Source of the DNA: an uncultured Marvinbryantia sp.
GTDB lineage: Bacteria; Bacillota; Clostridia; Lachnospirales; Lachnospiraceae
Reading direction: 5' to 3'
NCBI GenBank assembly: GCA_947630735.1
Contig: CANRIR010000017.1
Location: 1 to 46,801, forward strand
DNA length: 46,801 nt
The position numbers were made by a program, and so were the translations under genes. Below the pieces are notes generated by a model. The model was not told the DNA's origin. It did no database searches and saw only the letters and a list, made by a program, of their open reading frames with translations. Of the stretch, positions 24,700 through 32,949 are shown one piece after another. Each line of letters opens with the position of its first letter. Position 1 is the first letter of the stretch.

Positions 24700-27600
24700 C
24701 TACTGTGCGGTGGACAGGCCAAGCTCCTGTCGTTTGTAATTGATCTCCGCGTTGATGTAGATTACCTTGTCCATCAGTTCCTCCCTGGGCGAAGCGGTGT
24801 CCGTCTCGGTGGTTACGGTGTAGAACGCGTTGTTCACGTTCCGCCAGGAATAGTAGCCGCCGGGCACCTGCGGGATCCCCTTAACCCAGGTAAACGCCTC
24901 CTCCAGAGCCCGGAAGTCGTCTATGGGCCACGGCATGTTGGAGAAGGCCTCCAGGTTGGCCGTGGGCACACGCGCCGCCGAGCCCATCAGGCTCTCCATC
25001 TCGCGGCCGTACTGCGTCTGCACGTCGGCCGAGGTCCACCATTTCAGGAACTCCCAGCACTCCTCGGGGTACTCGGTGTCCGCCATGATGATGCTGGCCA
25101 GCCCGGTGCTGCCGGTGCTGCGGTCGATGTTTCCGTTTTCATCCACTCTGCCGGGTACCGGGGCGAAATCCCACAGCCCCGCAATGTCCGGCGCGGATAC
25201 CACCAGGTTGTTGTAGATGGTGTAGTCCGCTATGATGATGGGACACTCGCCGGTTCGGAAGCGCTCCTCCACGCTGGTCTCCTTGTCCAGCTTGTAGTCC
25301 GTGTAAAATTCACAGTAGTCCTTGAAGGTGTTGACCGCAACGTCCGAATCCAGGGCCGAGGCGTCGCCGTTCTCGGTGTAGTAGTTACCCCCGTTCTGGT
25401 AGAGCAGCATGGCAAAGATCTGCTCGCTGGGCAGCATGCCAAATTCCATCTGGTTCTTCGCCAGCACGGTCATAGCCACCTTCACGTCGTCCCAGGTCTG
25501 GGGAATGTCCATGCCGAGCTCCGCCAGAATATCCTTGCGGTAGAACATCACGGGGAAGGTCAGGGTCTCCGGCAGGCCGTAGGTCGCGCCGTCAAACTGG
25601 AACGGCGTCATGGCCGCCTCGGAGAACCTCCCGGTAACCTCCTCCAGGTCCGGGAACTGGCTCAGATCCAGCACCGCGTTTCGGATGCCGTAGTTTACCG
25701 GAGTGTCGTTGCCGTTCGGCAGGGCCGTCACGCCGGTGGTCTGCGCCACGATCTGTCCGGTGGTGTTGGTTACCTGGATGGCCACGTCCGGCCCTTCGCC
25801 CGCCAGCTCGGCCCGCAGCAGCGTGCTCATATCCACCAGCTGCACGTTCACATTCACGCCCGTCTCGCTGGTAAAGGTCTCGTCGATCATGCCTTTTATG
25901 ACATTGGCCTGGTCGCGGCCGGTGCCGATCCACAGGGTAATGGTCTTCTCCTCTTTGGCGTTTTCCGACACATTTCCGATCTGGTTGTAGTCTATAATGA
26001 AGGAATAGAACAGCCTCCTGCACTCATACAGTGCCTTGTCCAGGAACGAGGTGCGGGCATACTGCACATTCTGATCCGCCGAGTAGATGTTGATGCGGTC
26101 CACGGCCAGCGGCTGCGCGATCACCTGGCTGATCCAGTTGCCGCAGGCGCGCACATTCGTCTTATAGGTGCCGATGACGCGCACGAAATAGTCGCCGTCC
26201 TCCATCAGATCCTCCAGCTGGTCGCGCATGGTCAAAAGCACGGTCAGCTTGTCGGAGTTCTTTCCGGTCAGCTGCTCCAGGCTGGCAATGGCCGCGTCCA
26301 GCTGATCGTGCACGGCCGTCAGTTCGCTGTTCAGATCCGGCAGGGTGCGCTCGATCTGGTAGTCGCGGTAGGTGTCCGGCTTCACGCCGGTAATCTTGAT
26401 GACCTCGCGGTAGATGCCGTTCAGCTGCTGCACGCAGTCCTGCACCTCGCTGATGATGTCGGAGAAATCGCCCAGCACCACTTCCATGCGCAGGGTGTGG
26501 TGCCCCTCCTCCAGATAGAAGGAGTAGGGTGTGCCGTTCTCATCCTGCAGCACATCCTCGCGCCAGCTCTGGGCGTAGTTGAATCCGTAGGCCTCCATCT
26601 CCGAGAAGGGAACCTGCCCGTCGATGAGGAGTTTTCTGGAGACATACACGCCACGCACAAAGTTCTGGCAGTCGTAGAGGGAGATCCGGTAGTAGCCGGT
26701 CTGCTGCACATCGAAATCCCACTCCAGCCACTGGCCCACCAGCCGCCAGGAATTTCCTCCGATGGTGTTGTTCAAAAGCTCCTTCGCGCTGGAGGGCGAT
26801 ACCGCCGGGGACGACTGATCCTGAATGGGATAGAGCATCTGGGAGGAAGACCTGGTGGCGTTCTCTCCCTCAATGGTAATCAGCTGCCCGGCCGTCTCCT
26901 TTGCGCCCGCGTCGTCCTGCTCCGCCTTTACCTGCTCATAGGGCTTTGTGGCCGCCTGATTGCTGAAGGTCAGGGAGTGGATGAGCATGGGCTCCCGCAG
27001 GGACATCAGTGAGACGATGTGTCTGCCCTTCGTCAGGTAGAACGTGAGCGGCGAAGTGATGTAGCCGTCGCTGTCGTACACCGGCTCCGTCTGCCACTCG
27101 GGCTCCTCCACCATGCTGGGGCGCGACTGGTTCCCCTGGTTGTCCCTCTCCCACTCATAGGAAGCGGAGCCGTTCTCGCTGGTGCCGCGCTCCATATCGT
27201 ATCTCCAGATGCGCTGAAACGAGATCAGCGCCAGTTCTTTGTAGGGAAGCTCGCCGTCCACGAAGATGCTGCGCTCGATGTCGGAGTTCTTGCCCTCCAC
27301 CGGATAGTATTCCAGGGCAAGATTATAGAAACCGTCCTCCTCCACCTCGATCGCAAACTCGGTCAGCGAATCTTCGCTGGTGTAGACGCTGTCGCCCTGC
27401 ACACCCATATAATCGGCGTAAATCTCCGGCTCCTTCGGCTCGCCTTCCTCCTCATAGCGCACGAGCTGCGCCGCGCCCGCCGTCACTTCCGCGGAAGGGC
27501 TGGCCTGCTCATACTGCTGCACGTAATTTTTATAGGAAGGGATGGAATCATCCACCGAGTAGAAACTGATAATATCGTCGTACTCGTCCATGCTGCGCCC

Positions 27601-27909
27601 GCTCCCAGCTATCGGCGCGGACGCGGTTTCGGTTTCCGTCTCGCTCTCGGCTTCGGTTTCTGTCTCCGTCTCGCTCTCGGCTTCCGCTTTCGCTTTGCTC
27701 CCGGCTGTCGAAGCGGACACGGACTTTGCCTCCGCCTCACTCTCTGCTTCCGGCGCAGACGCGGCCTCGGTTTCCGCCTCTGTCTCGCTCTCGGCTTCCG
27801 CTTTCGTCTTGCTCCCGGCGGACGTCGCCATGACAAAGCCCGGCAGCGTGAGCACAAGGCTCGCCGCGATTACCGGTATGACTGTTTTCTGCCACTTACT
27901 TCTCCTCAT
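24700..27909 (-). CDS. chimeric binding protein: acidic stalk, two carbohydrate-binding-like domains, helical spacer, sugar-binding-protein domain
   Basis: A 1069-residue exported protein, over twice the length of a normal binding protein. Layout: signal peptide 1-28 (no Cys lipobox); Glu/Ala/Ser/Thr low-complexity stretch 31-104 made of a duplicated ~40-residue block; beta-sandwich domain A ~145-320 (EDGFYNLALEYYPVEG, SIFVDGE, LTKGRHIVSL) and domain B ~343-485 (ITIEGENA, TGYYRISLYD, LEEGHHTLRMEV), both resembling CBM6/35-type modules; helical region ~486-645; family-1 binding protein ~655-1069 (EKTITLWIG, MFYRKDILAELG, TWDDVKVAMTVL, ECWEFLKWW). The CBM-like domains could dock the importer to polymer or long oligosaccharides. 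Directly upstream of its permease pair and downstream of YesL. Confidence 0.85.
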   Translation of the reverse strand: MRRSKWQKTVIPVIAASLVLTLPGFVMATSAGSKTKAEAESETEAETEAASAPEAESEAEAKSVSASTAGSKAKAEAESETETETEAESETETETASAPIAGSGRSMDEYDDIISFYSVDDSIPSYKNYVQQYEQASPSAEVTAGAAQLVRYEEEGEPKEPEIYADYMGVQGDSVYTSEDSLTEFAIEVEEDGFYNLALEYYPVEGKNSDIERSIFVDGELPYKELALISFQRIWRYDMERGTSENGSASYEWERDNQGNQSRPSMVEEPEWQTEPVYDSDGYITSPLTFYLTKGRHIVSLMSLREPMLIHSLTFSNQAATKPYEQVKAEQDDAGAKETAGQLITIEGENATRSSSQMLYPIQDQSSPAVSPSSAKELLNNTIGGNSWRLVGQWLEWDFDVQQTGYYRISLYDCQNFVRGVYVSRKLLIDGQVPFSEMEAYGFNYAQSWREDVLQDENGTPYSFYLEEGHHTLRMEVVLGDFSDIISEVQDCVQQLNGIYREVIKITGVKPDTYRDYQIERTLPDLNSELTAVHDQLDAAIASLEQLTGKNSDKLTVLLTMRDQLEDLMEDGDYFVRVIGTYKTNVRACGNWISQVIAQPLAVDRINIYSADQNVQYARTSFLDKALYECRRLFYSFIIDYNQIGNVSENAKEEKTITLWIGTGRDQANVIKGMIDETFTSETGVNVNVQLVDMSTLLRAELAGEGPDVAIQVTNTTGQIVAQTTGVTALPNGNDTPVNYGIRNAVLDLSQFPDLEEVTGRFSEAAMTPFQFDGATYGLPETLTFPVMFYRKDILAELGMDIPQTWDDVKVAMTVLAKNQMEFGMLPSEQIFAMLLYQNGGNYYTENGDASALDSDVAVNTFKDYCEFYTDYKLDKETSVEERFRTGECPIIIADYTIYNNLVVSAPDIAGLWDFAPVPGRVDENGNIDRSTGSTGLASIIMADTEYPEECWEFLKWWTSADVQTQYGREMESLMGSAARVPTANLEAFSNMPWPIDDFRALEEAFTWVKGIPQVPGGYYSWRNVNNAFYTVTTETDTASPREELMDKVIYINAEINYKRQELGLSTAQ
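27595..27820. repeat. low-complexity imperfect repeat coding the acidic stalk
   Basis: Pyrimidine-rich plus-strand blocks of the type TCTCGCTCTCGGCTTC recur. On the coding strand they give KAEAESETE-type repeats. Two ~117-bp half-blocks, each beginning AGSK-KAEAESETE, indicate an internal duplication. Confidence 0.8.
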
Positions 27910-27929
27910 TCTCTACCTCTTTTCCGCAG

Positions 27930-28592
27930 TCACTGCATCGAGTTTGTATCATCGCCGTAATACCATGCGTCCTCGCCGGGTTTTGGCTTCGGCATGTAAA
28001 ACAGCAGCGCTTTTTCCATAAAGAAAGTTACGATATAGCACCAGCAGCCCGGCAGCACCGCAATGCACGGAACCGGCAGCCAGAAAAACAAAAGCCATCC
28101 CACAAGCGCCGTGCCGAGCGCTGTGATCACGGTTACCGGCAGGAACCGGATGCCCATTACAAAGGACAGTTTCAAAAGTTCGGAGAGCTTCAGGTCGAAC
28201 CGCGACATAACCGGAAAGATGTTGACCAGCACGCAGACGCCGAGGATCGCAAGACCCACATAGACCGCCGCCATATGGCGGTTCCCCGCGTCCAGCTGCT
28301 GCCGCGCTCCCAGGTACAGGATGGCAAAAACCACCGCCGACACGGCCGTGACCGCGCAGCCCTTCGCCAGCGTCCGCTTCATGGAGCTGAAAAATTCGCT
28401 GAGCGGATTGCCCCGCTCCCGGCGGATGCTCTTGATAACCGTATAATATAAGGAAGTGACGGAGGAACCTATCGTAATGACCGGCAGGCAGCACAGGATA
28501 AACACAATGTTTACCAGGATCAGTTCCCCCAGCTTGTGCAGGAACCGGATGAGCCCTCCATCATAGGAAAAAAAATCTTTTAAGCTCTTCAT
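27930..28592 (-). CDS. YesL-family (DUF624) membrane protein
   Basis: A 220-residue integral membrane protein with about five helices. The family start is clear: a short amphipathic head, then FLHKLGELILVNIVFILCCL followed by PVITIGSS, and a TSLYYTVIKSIRRERG loop. Its C-terminal ~20 residues are cytoplasmic and acidic. YesL genes nearly always accompany sugar ABC importers in Firmicutes, but their activity is unknown. It lies 2 bp after the GH26 stop, with its ribosome site (GGGGAC) inside the end of the GH26 gene, and 20 bp before the binding-protein gene, consistent with one transcript. Confidence 0.88.
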   Translation of the reverse strand: MKSLKDFFSYDGGLIRFLHKLGELILVNIVFILCCLPVITIGSSVTSLYYTVIKSIRRERGNPLSEFFSSMKRTLAKGCAVTAVSAVVFAILYLGARQQLDAGNRHMAAVYVGLAILGVCVLVNIFPVMSRFDLKLSELLKLSFVMGIRFLPVTVITALGTALVGWLLFFWLPVPCIAVLPGCWCYIVTFFMEKALLFYMPKPKPGEDAWYYGDDTNSMQ

Positions 28593-28594
28593 GG

Positions 28595-30088
28595 TCAGTC
28601 CCCGGCGCTCTCATCCCGAATGGGATAGGTGCGCAGATCCGGAAGCTCCTCTAACGTGAGCACCGTGTCGCTCTCATAGGCCTTCCGCAGCATATCCGCC
28701 TCCGTGTACTGCTCGCTGTACGCGTAGATGGCCGTGTTCTTGGCCACAAATTCGCCTTCCCAGGTGCAGAAGAAGCCCCACATGGCCCCGTCGCGCACGG
28801 CCAGGTCCGGGTCGAACACACAGCCGTTCTCGGACATGACCACCATCTTTGCGGCGTCCGTGTAATGCGACGCCTCCAGGTATTTGTCGGTCTGGGCCGC
28901 GTAGACATGCTCGCCGGGATAGAGATCCTCCCCGATGATGTCCACATACTCGTCGCCCGGGTACCAGTCGGCGTTCTGGCCGTTCCACACCCATATAAGG
29001 TTATGCAGGCCGTACTCGTTTGTCAGCTTATCATAGAGCAGCACGTACAGCTCCTTGTACGCCTCCGGCCCCGACGCGCCCCACCAGAACCATCCGCCGG
29101 ACGCCTCGTGCAGAGGTCTCCAGAGAACAGGCACGCCGGCCTCCTGCAGGATCTGCAGCTGCTTTGCGATGGCGTCGATATCCTCCATGAGCAGTTGGTA
29201 GCCCTCCTCGTCCCGGCCATCCAGGATGGCGGCCAGGTCGATGTTGGTGCTGTCCGTGTAGAACGCTCTCCACCACTCCCGCGTAAAATATTTTTCCGGC
29301 GGGTTCCAGTGCCAGCAGAATGTGACGATGCCGCCCCTCTCCCAGAAGTCGATGGCGTAATCCGTCGTCTTCGGCGTGCTGCCGTTGGCAACCCTGGACG
29401 GGGAATACTCGATAAAGTCCAGCCCCAGGATGGCCGGGTATTTCCCGGTCTCGCGGTTGATGACCGTAAACTCTTTTCCGTACTGCCCCTGGCTGGAATA
29501 CTGCCCGGAAAGGATCTTCTTTCCGTACTGGTCCGCCAGGAAACCCATCAGGCGCTTTGCGCCCTCCGTTGCTTTCGGATCGGTCAGCTCTGCGGATACT
29601 TCATACATAGCGTCGCTCAGCTCCTCTGCTTTTGTGATCTCCAGCCGGTCCAGAAGGATCCAGCCCCAAAATTTTGCGAGGGCGATCTGATGCTCCCCCG
29701 CTTCCAGATAAACCCTGGTCAGAACGGAATCCGCAAAGGCCGGATCCTCCGCGCAGACCACGCCCGCGCTCCCGCCGTCCACCAGAATGTAATTTTCTTT
29801 ATAGCCGCCCACCGCGGCGCTGACAAAATTCAGGTCGTAGAAGCCGTCCTCCGGCACCGATACGGTAAAGGTGCAGCTGTCCTCGTCCCCGGAGAAACCG
29901 GCCGCATATCCCTCCCCGGAATATCCTTCCACAGACGCTTCCTTATGTACATTTCCCGAAAAAACGGCGTCCTCCGCTTCGCAGAGCGCCAAGATCTGCG
30001 CGCCCTCGCCTGCCTTTGCCTCTCCCCAGCCGGGTGCCAGGCAGACGGCAAGCGCCGTCAGCAGGCCGCCAACTAATTTTCTTTTCAC
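28595..30088 (-). CDS. secreted GH26 beta-mannanase with N-terminal CBM35/6-like domain
   Basis: Endo-beta-1,4-mannanase family enzyme, 497 residues. Signal peptide 1-26 (cleavage near EAKA). Carbohydrate-binding domain ~30-152 (CEAEDAVFSG, EDGFYDLNFVSAA, LEAGEHQIALAK). GH26 barrel ~160-490: GKKILSGQYSS, GGIVTFCWHWNPP (substrate His/Trp), VLWRPLHEASGGWFWWG with H327 and acid/base E328, WVWNGQN, and VVMSENG with nucleophile E420. All catalytic residues are present. A few GH26 members act on other beta-glycans (lichenan, xylan), so mannan is likely but not certain. The start is GTG at 30088, five bases after GGAGG. First gene of the operon, behind the promoter at 30188-30216. Confidence 0.9.
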   Translation of the reverse strand: MKRKLVGGLLTALAVCLAPGWGEAKAGEGAQILALCEAEDAVFSGNVHKEASVEGYSGEGYAAGFSGDEDSCTFTVSVPEDGFYDLNFVSAAVGGYKENYILVDGGSAGVVCAEDPAFADSVLTRVYLEAGEHQIALAKFWGWILLDRLEITKAEELSDAMYEVSAELTDPKATEGAKRLMGFLADQYGKKILSGQYSSQGQYGKEFTVINRETGKYPAILGLDFIEYSPSRVANGSTPKTTDYAIDFWERGGIVTFCWHWNPPEKYFTREWWRAFYTDSTNIDLAAILDGRDEEGYQLLMEDIDAIAKQLQILQEAGVPVLWRPLHEASGGWFWWGASGPEAYKELYVLLYDKLTNEYGLHNLIWVWNGQNADWYPGDEYVDIIGEDLYPGEHVYAAQTDKYLEASHYTDAAKMVVMSENGCVFDPDLAVRDGAMWGFFCTWEGEFVAKNTAIYAYSEQYTEADMLRKAYESDTVLTLEELPDLRTYPIRDESAGD

Positions 30089-30187
30089 ATTGACCTCCGT
30101 CCTGCAGGCGGGCGTCTCCCGCTCCGCCGTTTTGGCGTCTCTTTTGCCGCGCTTTCCTCAAAAACCGCGCGTTTAGGTTACGTGAAT

Positions 30188-30216
30188 ATTATACTCTAAT
30201 CTCTTGTGTCTTTCAA
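30188..30216 (-). promoter_or_regulatory. main promoter of the glycan operon
   Basis: Minus strand: -35 TTGAAA (30211-30216), exactly 17 bases, consensus -10 TATAAT (30188-30193). Predicted start near 30181 with a ~92-base leader. A perfect palindrome AATAAATTTATT (30215-30226) overlaps the -35. It is the only strong promoter found upstream of the 12 genes. Confidence 0.8.
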
Positions 30217-30259
30217 TAAATTTATTTGCATAATCGCCACTTTTTTGTGCAGTTGTTAT

Positions 30260-30275
30260 CACTCGCTTTCGAGTG
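30260..30275. promoter_or_regulatory. candidate operator upstream of the glycan operon promoter
   Basis: CACTCG-CTTT-CGAGTG is a perfect inverted repeat about 45 bp upstream of the -35 box, in an otherwise AT-rich region. It is not followed by a U-run in either direction, so a protein-binding site is more likely than a terminator. Which regulator would use it is unknown. Confidence 0.45.
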
Positions 30276-30431
30276 CCAATATTATTCTTGTGGATTTTTC
30301 ACAGAACATTGCAGAAATGCCGCAGATACGCTGTTTTTACGGGATTTTCCGGTTTTATGGAATATGCGCTTTTCTGCATTTTTAACAGAAATATTAAATA
30401 TATTAAATTTTTGCTTTAGCCATTTAACGCA
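30276..30431. other. AT-rich divergent intergenic region
   Basis: Apart from the promoters and the two palindromes listed separately, the AT-rich 30276-30431 stretch shows no convincing gene or RNA structure. Confidence 0.5.
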
Positions 30432-30460
30432 TTGCATTCGAGCCCGAAATGTGCTATATT
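30432..30460 (+). promoter_or_regulatory. promoter of the 177-residue gene and cstA
   Basis: -35 TTGCAT (30432-30437), 17-base spacer, -10 TATATT (30455-30460). Transcription start near 30467, leaving a leader of about 124 bases that contains the hairpin at 30540-30563. Confidence 0.55.
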
Positions 30461-30539
30461 TTCTTATGATGTTTTTATAAAAATTTTAGAATTTCTTTCG
30501 ATTTTTTTCAGACAACGAAGTCCGACTGCAGTGAAAAAC

Positions 30540-30563
30540 CCGGCGGCTTCCGCCGGATTTTTT
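30540..30563 (+). terminator. terminator-like hairpin in the leader (possible attenuator)
   Basis: CCGGCGG-CTT-CCGCCGG followed by ATTTTTTTC is a textbook intrinsic terminator. It lies between the promoter at 30432-30460 and the ATG at 30591, so it may attenuate the cstA operon. No known riboswitch or T-box signature and no clear anti-terminator was found in the 75 bases before it. Confidence 0.6.
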
Positions 30564-30590
30564 CATAGGATTTATAGGAAAGGAAACCGC

Positions 30591-31124
30591 ATGGCACTGG
30601 ATCATTCGCGCGAGGAGATGCTGTATATGCTCCTTGCGGCATACAGCAGCTATTTCGATGTGGAGCAGGCCGGCGATGCCGACGCGCCGCTTTGTGCCTC
30701 CTGCCATTTCCACGTGCGCTCCGCAAAATATGTGCTCATGAAAAAAGCGGAACTGTGGAGCGCCAATTCCAACGAACATGTATATATCTTTTCCGTTCCG
30801 GAACTCACGGAGGAGCTCTACCGCGCCTGTGAACAGACCGCGTACGAGCGGGGCATGGCGCTCATCCAGCCGGATAAGGAGCATATGTACACCTACATTA
30901 CCGCGGTGTTCCTGTGCGATTCCTGCACGCCGGGTGCCGAGAAGCTCCTGAAAAAATGCAGGATCTACAAAAGTTTTCATTTTTCGCTGCACGGCTGGAT
31001 GGATTTCCACACCGTGCTCGTCCGCCGGGGCGAGGAGAATTTTCCCACGAACCGCAGCGGCAGGGCAAATGCGAAATTAATGAAAAATATATTCATGAAA
31101 AAAGAAAAGAAAAGGAGTGTGTGA
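30591..31124 (+). CDS. unrecognised 177-residue cytoplasmic protein upstream of cstA
   Basis: I do not recognise the family. The protein has no signal peptide or membrane span. It contains two Cys pairs (CASC near res 36-39, followed by HFH; CDSC near 112-115) that could bind a metal, a mixed alpha/beta pattern, and a basic C-terminus (MKNIFMKKEKKRSV). The ATG at 30591 has AGGAAAGGAAACC upstream. The reading frame extends further 5' through the hairpin, but that part has no ribosome site. The stop codon is 3 bases before the cstA ATG, so the two are certainly one operon. It may be an accessory or regulator of CstA. Two CxxC pairs and absence of an HTH argue against a classical repressor. Confidence 0.7.
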   Translation: MALDHSREEMLYMLLAAYSSYFDVEQAGDADAPLCASCHFHVRSAKYVLMKKAELWSANSNEHVYIFSVPELTEELYRACEQTAYERGMALIQPDKEHMYTYITAVFLCDSCTPGAEKLLKKCRIYKSFHFSLHGWMDFHTVLVRRGEENFPTNRSGRANAKLMKNIFMKKEKKRSV

Positions 31125-31127
31125 TTC

Positions 31128-32837
31128 ATGAATGCAGCATTATTGTTAATCGTGGGCATCGTAATCCTGATCATCGGCTACGTTACCTACGGCAAATGGC
31201 TGGCAGATCAGTGGGGCGTTGGCGAAGGCAACAGACAAACTCCCGCTCATGAGCTGGAAGACGGCAACGACTACGTTCCGGCAAAGGCACCCGTGCTGAT
31301 GGGCCACCATTTCTCCTCTATCGCAGGGGCAGGTCCGATCAACGGACCGATCCAGGCCGCAGTATTCGGATGGGTTCCGGTTATGCTGTGGGTTCTCATC
31401 GGAGGCATCTTCTTCGGTGCGGTGCACGATTTTGGTGCGCTGTTTGCATCTATAAGAAACAAGGGCCAGTCCATCGGCGAAGTCATCGCCACCAGCATTG
31501 GCGCGAGGGCAAAGAAGCTGTTCATCATCTTCTCTTACCTGACCCTGATCCTGGTTGTCGCGGCGTTTGCCTCCATCGTGGCAAACACCTTTACCGCCAC
31601 CTATACGGACGGCGCTCTGGACGTAGCGGCAAGCGCAGCGAACGCGCGCACCGCCATGATCTCCATTCTGTTCATCCTGATCGCCATTGTATTCGGCGTT
31701 ATGGTTTACAGAAGAAACGCTTCCCTGGTGGTCTCCACCGTGATCGGCGTGGCGGCTATCATCGCCTGCATGGCCATCGGCTACAACTGGCACCCGATCT
31801 ATCTGCCGGGCAGCACCTGGATGATCATTGTGGGTATCTACATTGCCATCGCCTCTGTGACGCCGGTCTGGATCCTTCTGCAGCCGCGTGACTACCTGAG
31901 CTCTTTCCTGCTCTACGGCATGATGATCGTCGCCGTGGTGGGCATCGTGGGCGCTCATCCGACGCTTGACATCCCGGCCTTCACGGGCTTTGTGGATTCC
32001 GCGCAGTACGGAAGCGGCAGCTCTTTGGGCAGCCTGTTCCCGGCCCTGTTCGTAACCATCGCCTGCGGCGCTATCTCCGGCTTCCACTCTCTGGTTGGTT
32101 CCGGCACCACGGCAAAGCAGCTCGACAAAGAGACCGACGCGAAGCCTATCGCTTACGGCGGCATGCTGATCGAGTGTGCGCTGGCCCTGATCTCTCTGTG
32201 CGCAGTGGGTTACATATGGGCTGAATATGTTCCGGGCGGCGTTACCACCCCGACCGCTGTGTTCGCGACCGGTATCGCCCGCATGTGCGCTACCATCCCG
32301 TTCCTTTCCGGAGCCGAGAATGTCATCTACTCCATGCTGATCCTGGCCGTGTCTGCATTCTGCCTGACCTCCCTGGATACAGCCACCCGTCTGGCGCGCT
32401 ACATGTTCCAGGAATTCTGGCTGGAGCCGGGTCAGACCTATAAGGACGCCACCGGCTTCAAGGCCGTTCTGACCAACCCGTACGTGGCGACCATCATTAC
32501 CGTAGTTCTGGGCGTTGCCCTTGGTATGACGGGCTACTCCAAGATCTGGCCGCTGTTCGGCGCTGCCAACCAGCTTCTGGCCGCTCTCGGTCTTCTGGCC
32601 GTAGCCGCATGGCTGGGCAAGATGGGCAAGAACAACAAGATGTTCCTGCTTCCCATGGCCTTCATGCTGGTAGTGACCATCGTATCTCTGATTCAGACCA
32701 TCATCAGCAACGTGACGAACGCCGCAGATATCTGGAACTGGATCCGCGCGGCGATCGCTGCCCTGCTGGTAATCCTGGCCGGCATCCTTGCCGTGGAGGG
32801 CGTGCAGACGCTGACCGGCAAGAAAAAAGCGGCGTAA
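31128..32837 (+). CDS. cstA: carbon starvation protein A, pyruvate/peptide transporter
   Basis: Polytopic carrier of 569 residues with about 16 helices. Family hallmarks: GYVTYGKWLADQ near the N-terminus, then NDYVPAKAPVLMGHHFSSIA followed by GAGPINGP (res ~46-73), FGAVHDFGALFASIRNKGQS (~99-118), and AISGFHSLVGSGTTAKQL in the middle. CstA-type proteins of enterobacteria take up pyruvate or peptides with a proton. The ATG at 31128 overlaps its GGAG ribosome site with the end of the upstream gene. The codons are markedly biased to C-ending forms, suggesting high expression. Followed by its own terminator at 32878-32920. Confidence 0.95.
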   Translation: MNAALLLIVGIVILIIGYVTYGKWLADQWGVGEGNRQTPAHELEDGNDYVPAKAPVLMGHHFSSIAGAGPINGPIQAAVFGWVPVMLWVLIGGIFFGAVHDFGALFASIRNKGQSIGEVIATSIGARAKKLFIIFSYLTLILVVAAFASIVANTFTATYTDGALDVAASAANARTAMISILFILIAIVFGVMVYRRNASLVVSTVIGVAAIIACMAIGYNWHPIYLPGSTWMIIVGIYIAIASVTPVWILLQPRDYLSSFLLYGMMIVAVVGIVGAHPTLDIPAFTGFVDSAQYGSGSSLGSLFPALFVTIACGAISGFHSLVGSGTTAKQLDKETDAKPIAYGGMLIECALALISLCAVGYIWAEYVPGGVTTPTAVFATGIARMCATIPFLSGAENVIYSMLILAVSAFCLTSLDTATRLARYMFQEFWLEPGQTYKDATGFKAVLTNPYVATIITVVLGVALGMTGYSKIWPLFGAANQLLAALGLLAVAAWLGKMGKNNKMFLLPMAFMLVVTIVSLIQTIISNVTNAADIWNWIRAAIAALLVILAGILAVEGVQTLTGKKKAA

Positions 32838-32877
32838 GACCCGCATACTCATACCGTTTTATCACAATAGCAGAAAG

Positions 32878-32920
32878 GACTGGCATACAGCGGATATCCG
32901 TCATATGCCAGTCTTTTTTT
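32878..32920 (+). terminator. intrinsic terminator of the cstA operon
   Basis: GACTGGCATA (32878-32887) and TATGCCAGTC (32904-32913) form a perfect 10-bp stem with a nested CGGATATCCG palindrome in the loop, followed by seven T. Confidence 0.92.
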
Positions 32921-32949
32921 AAACGTAAATACCTTTATCTTTTATCTTG

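Noticed and set aside
24613-27012. 799-codon plus-strand open frame opposite the chimeric binding-protein gene
   Set aside because: It is the GC-rich antisense shadow of a well-supported gene, with no domain, ribosome site or plausible composition (His/Val/Arg-rich).
30041-30043. Lipoprotein signal in the GH26 enzyme (Cys16)
   Set aside because: The residue before the Cys is Val and the surroundings do not fit a lipobox; a normal cleavage site after EAKA is present.
30467-30590. Known riboswitch or T-box in the cstA leader
   Set aside because: No T-box sequence and no recognisable aptamer core; only the terminator hairpin can be supported.
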